A program made the translations under genes and the position numbers. A stretch of 17,230 nt of DNA from an uncultured Bacilli bacterium (GTDB taxonomy: Bacteria; Bacillota_I; Bacilli_A; RF39; UBA660): positions 1 to 17,230 of the forward strand of contig CALVYX010000108.1 in assembly GCA_944372315.1 (NCBI GenBank). Direction: 5' to 3'. Positions 14,816 to 17,230 of the stretch are shown here, one piece after another. Every line of letters starts with the position of its first letter. Within the stretch, counting starts at the first letter, position 1. The notes under the pieces are model-generated. The model had not been told where the DNA came from. It saw nothing but the letters and a program-made list of their open reading frames with translations, and searched no databases.

Positions 14816-15022
14816 AAAATAAAACTCCTGTTAGAAATTCTAACAGGAGTGAATTACACGGTACCATCCTTGGTTTAACTTAATTCATAATAACGGTTTT
14901 ATCCGGAAACATCTTTCGAGTTCTGCTCCTAGGTAGTAATTATTAAACTATTAACTATTTTCCACCAACCAATAGCTCTCTATCTAAATCATTTAATAAT
15001 CATGTCCTATTCCATGCATTTC
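14816..15022 (-). promoter_or_regulatory. T-box leader (tRNA-Thr sensing) of the thrS operon
   Basis: The minus-strand leader carries a stem I region (about 14990-14915), the conserved T-box at 14873-14857 (CCAAGGATGGTACCGTG, canonical TGGnACCGCG-like), and the terminator hairpin at 14850-14824. Uncharged tRNA-Thr should bind the specifier in stem I and the T-box bulge, forming the antiterminator and allowing transcription of the small ORF and thrS. An ACC codon at 14934-14932, just before TAGGAGC, is a plausible Thr specifier, but I could not prove its place in the specifier loop. The cognate downstream gene supports threonine specificity. Confidence 0.92.
14824..14850 (-). terminator. T-box regulatory terminator
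   Basis: A perfect 12-bp stem, ACTCCTGTTAGA with TCTAACAGGAGT and a three-base loop, followed on the minus strand by TTTTATTTT. It is the off-state structure of the thrS T-box. Confidence 0.93.
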
Positions 15023-15028
15023 ACTAGT

Positions 15029-15056
15029 ATTATAGCACAAAATTTATTTTTGTACA
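15029..15056 (-). promoter_or_regulatory. Promoter of the T-box/thrS operon
   Basis: TGTACA (15056-15051) and TATAAT (15034-15029) are 16 bases apart on the minus strand with TG at the extended -10 position. The 10-base stretch TTTTGTGCTA is nearly the same as in the promoter at 10961-10988. It lies directly after the smc stop codon, and no clear smc terminator separates them. Confidence 0.7.
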
Positions 15057-15065
15057 GTCCTTTCA

Positions 15066-17230
15066 TCACGCTATTTTATCTAATTTAACACTAACTAATT
15101 TGGATACCCCTGACTCTTGCATAGTAATACCATATAAAGTATTAGCGTATTCCATTGTCTTCTTTTTGTGAGTAATAATTAAGAATTGCGTTTTATCTTT
15201 ATAATTATCTAAGTATTTTCCAAAATTATCAACATTGGCTTCATCCAGTGCTGCTTCTACTTCATCAAATAAACAGAAAGGTACTACTCTAACATTCAAA
15301 ATAGCAAATATTAAACTAATTGCAGTAAGAGTTTTCTCTCCACCTGACAATAGTGAAATTGAAGTTAACTTCTTACCAGGAGGGGAAGCAATAATCTCGA
15401 TTCCTGTTTCTAATATATTATCAGGATCCGTTAATTTTAACGTTGCTGTTCCTCCACGGAATAACTCTTTAAATACTTTTTTAAATTCTACTTCTATTTT
15501 CTCGAAACTAGATAAGAATTCTTCTTTCATAACTTGATCCATTTCATTAATAATTTCTAATAAAGTATCTTTTGCATTAAATAGATCATTTTTTTGGCTA
15601 GTTAAGAATTCATAGCGTTCACTTACTCTTTTATAATCTTCTATAGCCGCTAAATTAACCATACCTAGTTTTTTAATATTATTTTTATATAAATTAACAT
15701 TACTTCTTGCTTCTTCAGGATCTATTTCTAAGATGTATCCAGCTCTTGCTTTTTCAAATGTTAACTCATATTCTTCACTTAAAGTATTTAAGTGATTATC
15801 TAATTTAACATCTAATTTTCCAAGTAATATTTCTTGTTCTTTTAATTCTTTTTCTGTCTTATAAAGAAGTGAATTATTCATCTTGTTGATAGCTTCCATT
15901 TCATCTATCTTTACTGTTAATTTTTCTTTTTCTTTATTCTTGTTATTAATATCTTTAACTAGTTCTTCTTTTTCGCGATTTACTTGATAGAATTCATTCA
16001 TTAATCTCTCTTCTTCTTTAGAAAGAGAGGAATCTACTACATGTCCTAAGCTATTTAATTCATTATTTACTTGTTCATAGTTATTAGTAATATCTACTTT
16101 ACTATTTTCTTTTGTATGTAGTATTTCTTCCGTTTCTACTAATTGTGTTTTACTTTTGAATAAAGTATCTTCTATTTCAGTTAATTCTTCATTATATCTT
16201 TTGATATCATTATTAATATCATGAATCACTATATCTAGATCTTTATTATGTCTAATTAAATATTCAAGTTCTTTTTTCTCACTAATAATACTCTTATTTA
16301 CTTGAATACTACCACCAGTAATAGATCCTCCTACATTAACGACATCTCCATCTATGGTTACAATTCTATATCTTTGATTAATTTTCTTACTAATTCTATT
16401 AGCGGTATCAATATTATCTACTAAAATAACATTTCCTAATTGGTTAGATACTACTCCATAATACTTATCATCAAAAGTTACGATATTAGCAAAAATATCA
16501 ATATATCCCTCTTCTTTTACTAATAAACTCAATGTTTCAGGATCAATACCTCTAGGTTTTATCACCGTAATAGGAAAGAAAGTAGCGCGTCCTAAATTAT
16601 TATCTTTCAAATAAGTAATAGCAGCTTTGGCACTTTTCTCATCATCTACTACAATATATTGTTTACTAGATAAAAGCGCTACTTCTAATGCTTTAGTATA
16701 TTTATTATCTACTTCTATTAAATTACCTAATACTTGATGAATTCCAGAAAGTCTTGGATTATTTAAAACAGCCTTAACACTAGAAGATAAACTACCACCG
16801 GATTGAAGATAATTATTAAGAACTTCTATTTTATGGCTAGTATTCGTCTTTTCTCTATTTTTATTATCTAAATCATTAATACTTGCTTCTTTTCTCTTCT
16901 TTAAATTAGCTACTTCTAATTCTATTTTATTAATATCTTCTTTTTGTGTATTAACTTCATTTACTAAGTCTTCAATATCTTTATTAATTAAATATAGACT
17001 ATTATCTAATTTTAATTTTTCTTCTTTTAGTCTTGCAATATTTTCATGAACTTTACTGTTAGATGCATCATATTTACTACGCTCTTTTAAGATATTCATT
17101 TCTCCATTTAGTTTCTCTTCACGTCTAGTAAGTTCTAATAACTTATGATTAAGTTCATTTAATTCAATATTTAATTTACCTAAATCATTTTTACTTTCAA
17201 TAAATAAAGTATCATCACTATTTCCTTTAA
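15066..17230 (-). CDS. smc: Chromosome segregation ATPase SMC (N-terminal part outside window)
   Basis: The frame is open to the window edge, giving about 720 C-terminal residues of a protein normally near 1,180; the ATG at 17099 is internal and not the start. SMC dimers with ScpA and ScpB condense and segregate the chromosome. Visible in order are the end of the first coiled coil, the hinge (about 16799-16308, ending GGSITGGS), the long second coiled coil (about 16300-15600) and the C-terminal ATPase lobe. That lobe has the signature LSGGEK (15350-15333) and the Walker B segment FDEVEAALDEAN (about 15272-15237), then TQFLIITHKK. The N-terminal Walker A is outside the window. Sequence is typical, with nothing degenerate. 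The downstream neighbour commonly seen in Firmicutes, ftsY, is replaced here by the thrS operon. Confidence 0.97.
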   Translation of the reverse strand, partial: KGNSDDTLFIESKNDLGKLNIELNELNHKLLELTRREEKLNGEMNILKERSKYDASNSKVHENIARLKEEKLKLDNSLYLINKDIEDLVNEVNTQKEDINKIELEVANLKKRKEASINDLDNKNREKTNTSHKIEVLNNYLQSGGSLSSSVKAVLNNPRLSGIHQVLGNLIEVDNKYTKALEVALLSSKQYIVVDDEKSAKAAITYLKDNNLGRATFFPITVIKPRGIDPETLSLLVKEEGYIDIFANIVTFDDKYYGVVSNQLGNVILVDNIDTANRISKKINQRYRIVTIDGDVVNVGGSITGGSIQVNKSIISEKKELEYLIRHNKDLDIVIHDINNDIKRYNEELTEIEDTLFKSKTQLVETEEILHTKENSKVDITNNYEQVNNELNSLGHVVDSSLSKEEERLMNEFYQVNREKEELVKDINNKNKEKEKLTVKIDEMEAINKMNNSLLYKTEKELKEQEILLGKLDVKLDNHLNTLSEEYELTFEKARAGYILEIDPEEARSNVNLYKNNIKKLGMVNLAAIEDYKRVSERYEFLTSQKNDLFNAKDTLLEIINEMDQVMKEEFLSSFEKIEVEFKKVFKELFRGGTATLKLTDPDNILETGIEIIASPPGKKLTSISLLSGGEKTLTAISLIFAILNVRVVPFCLFDEVEAALDEANVDNFGKYLDNYKDKTQFLIITHKKKTMEYANTLYGITMQESGVSKLVSVKLDKIA

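Noticed and set aside
15235..15537. Plus-strand ORF of 100 codons
   Set aside because: Antisense shadow of the SMC ATPase lobe, the most conserved part of that gene.
17097..17099. ATG at 17099 as the start of SMC
   Set aside because: The frame is open through to the window edge and the N-terminal ATPase lobe and first coiled coil must lie upstream; this Met is internal.
1..17230. Mycoplasma code with TGA read as tryptophan
   Set aside because: Trp is encoded by TGG in the genes checked, and TGA terminates the PBP directly in front of an intrinsic terminator.

Overview
This window looks like chromosomal DNA from a low-GC Gram-positive bacterium (Bacillota, probably a Bacilli lineage near the Erysipelotrichia and Mollicutes; the placement is inference). 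The support is strongly A+T-rich intergenic DNA, GGAGG-type ribosome sites, a mraZ-rsmH-ftsL-PBP cluster, a T-box in front of thrS, and surface proteins with SipW/TasA-type N-termini. Tryptophan is encoded by TGG, and TGA ends the PBP gene, so the standard bacterial code is used and not the mycoplasma code.

Layout. Positions 1-1296 (-) hold the 5' part of a glycine-rich surface protein. Positions 1468-2820 (+) hold a tiny YjcZ-like membrane protein, an unrecognised 170-residue protein and peptide deformylase. Positions 2978-6823 (-) are a compact division/cell-wall operon (mraZ, rsmH, ftsL-like, PASTA-containing class B PBP) with three GTGG boxes spaced 10 bp before mraZ. Positions 6958-8766 (-) encode a seven-TM hybrid histidine kinase whose H-box has Gln in place of the phosphoacceptor His. 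Positions 8833-10815 (-) encode an AMP-forming acyl-CoA synthetase-like enzyme. Positions 10816-11135 are a gene-free stretch with two promoter-like sites, a strong hairpin terminator and an unexplained, relatively GC-rich segment. Positions 11136-12668 (-) encode a second surface protein sharing its N-terminal module with the one at position 1. Positions 12875-15056 (-) are a T-box leader, a 60-residue small ORF and a TGS-less threonyl-tRNA synthetase. Positions 15066-17230 (-) are the C-terminal part of SMC, cut by the window edge.

How it fits together. Most genes are core functions: septal wall synthesis, 16S rRNA methylation, N-terminal processing of nascent proteins, threonine charging and chromosome condensation. 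The accessory or lineage-specific layer is the two mosaic surface proteins, the pseudo-kinase and the YjcZ-like peptide. Several promoters share an extended -10 (TGnTATAAT-like). Almost every transcription unit ends in a clear intrinsic terminator, some overlapping the stop codon or the last codons of the gene.

No CRISPR array, tRNA, rRNA, transposase or phage gene was seen. The most unusual items are the His-less hybrid kinase, the shared-N-terminus surface protein pair with a tandem G-tract repeat in one promoter spacer, the 10953-11135 non-coding segment, and the T-box-controlled small ORF overlapping thrS.
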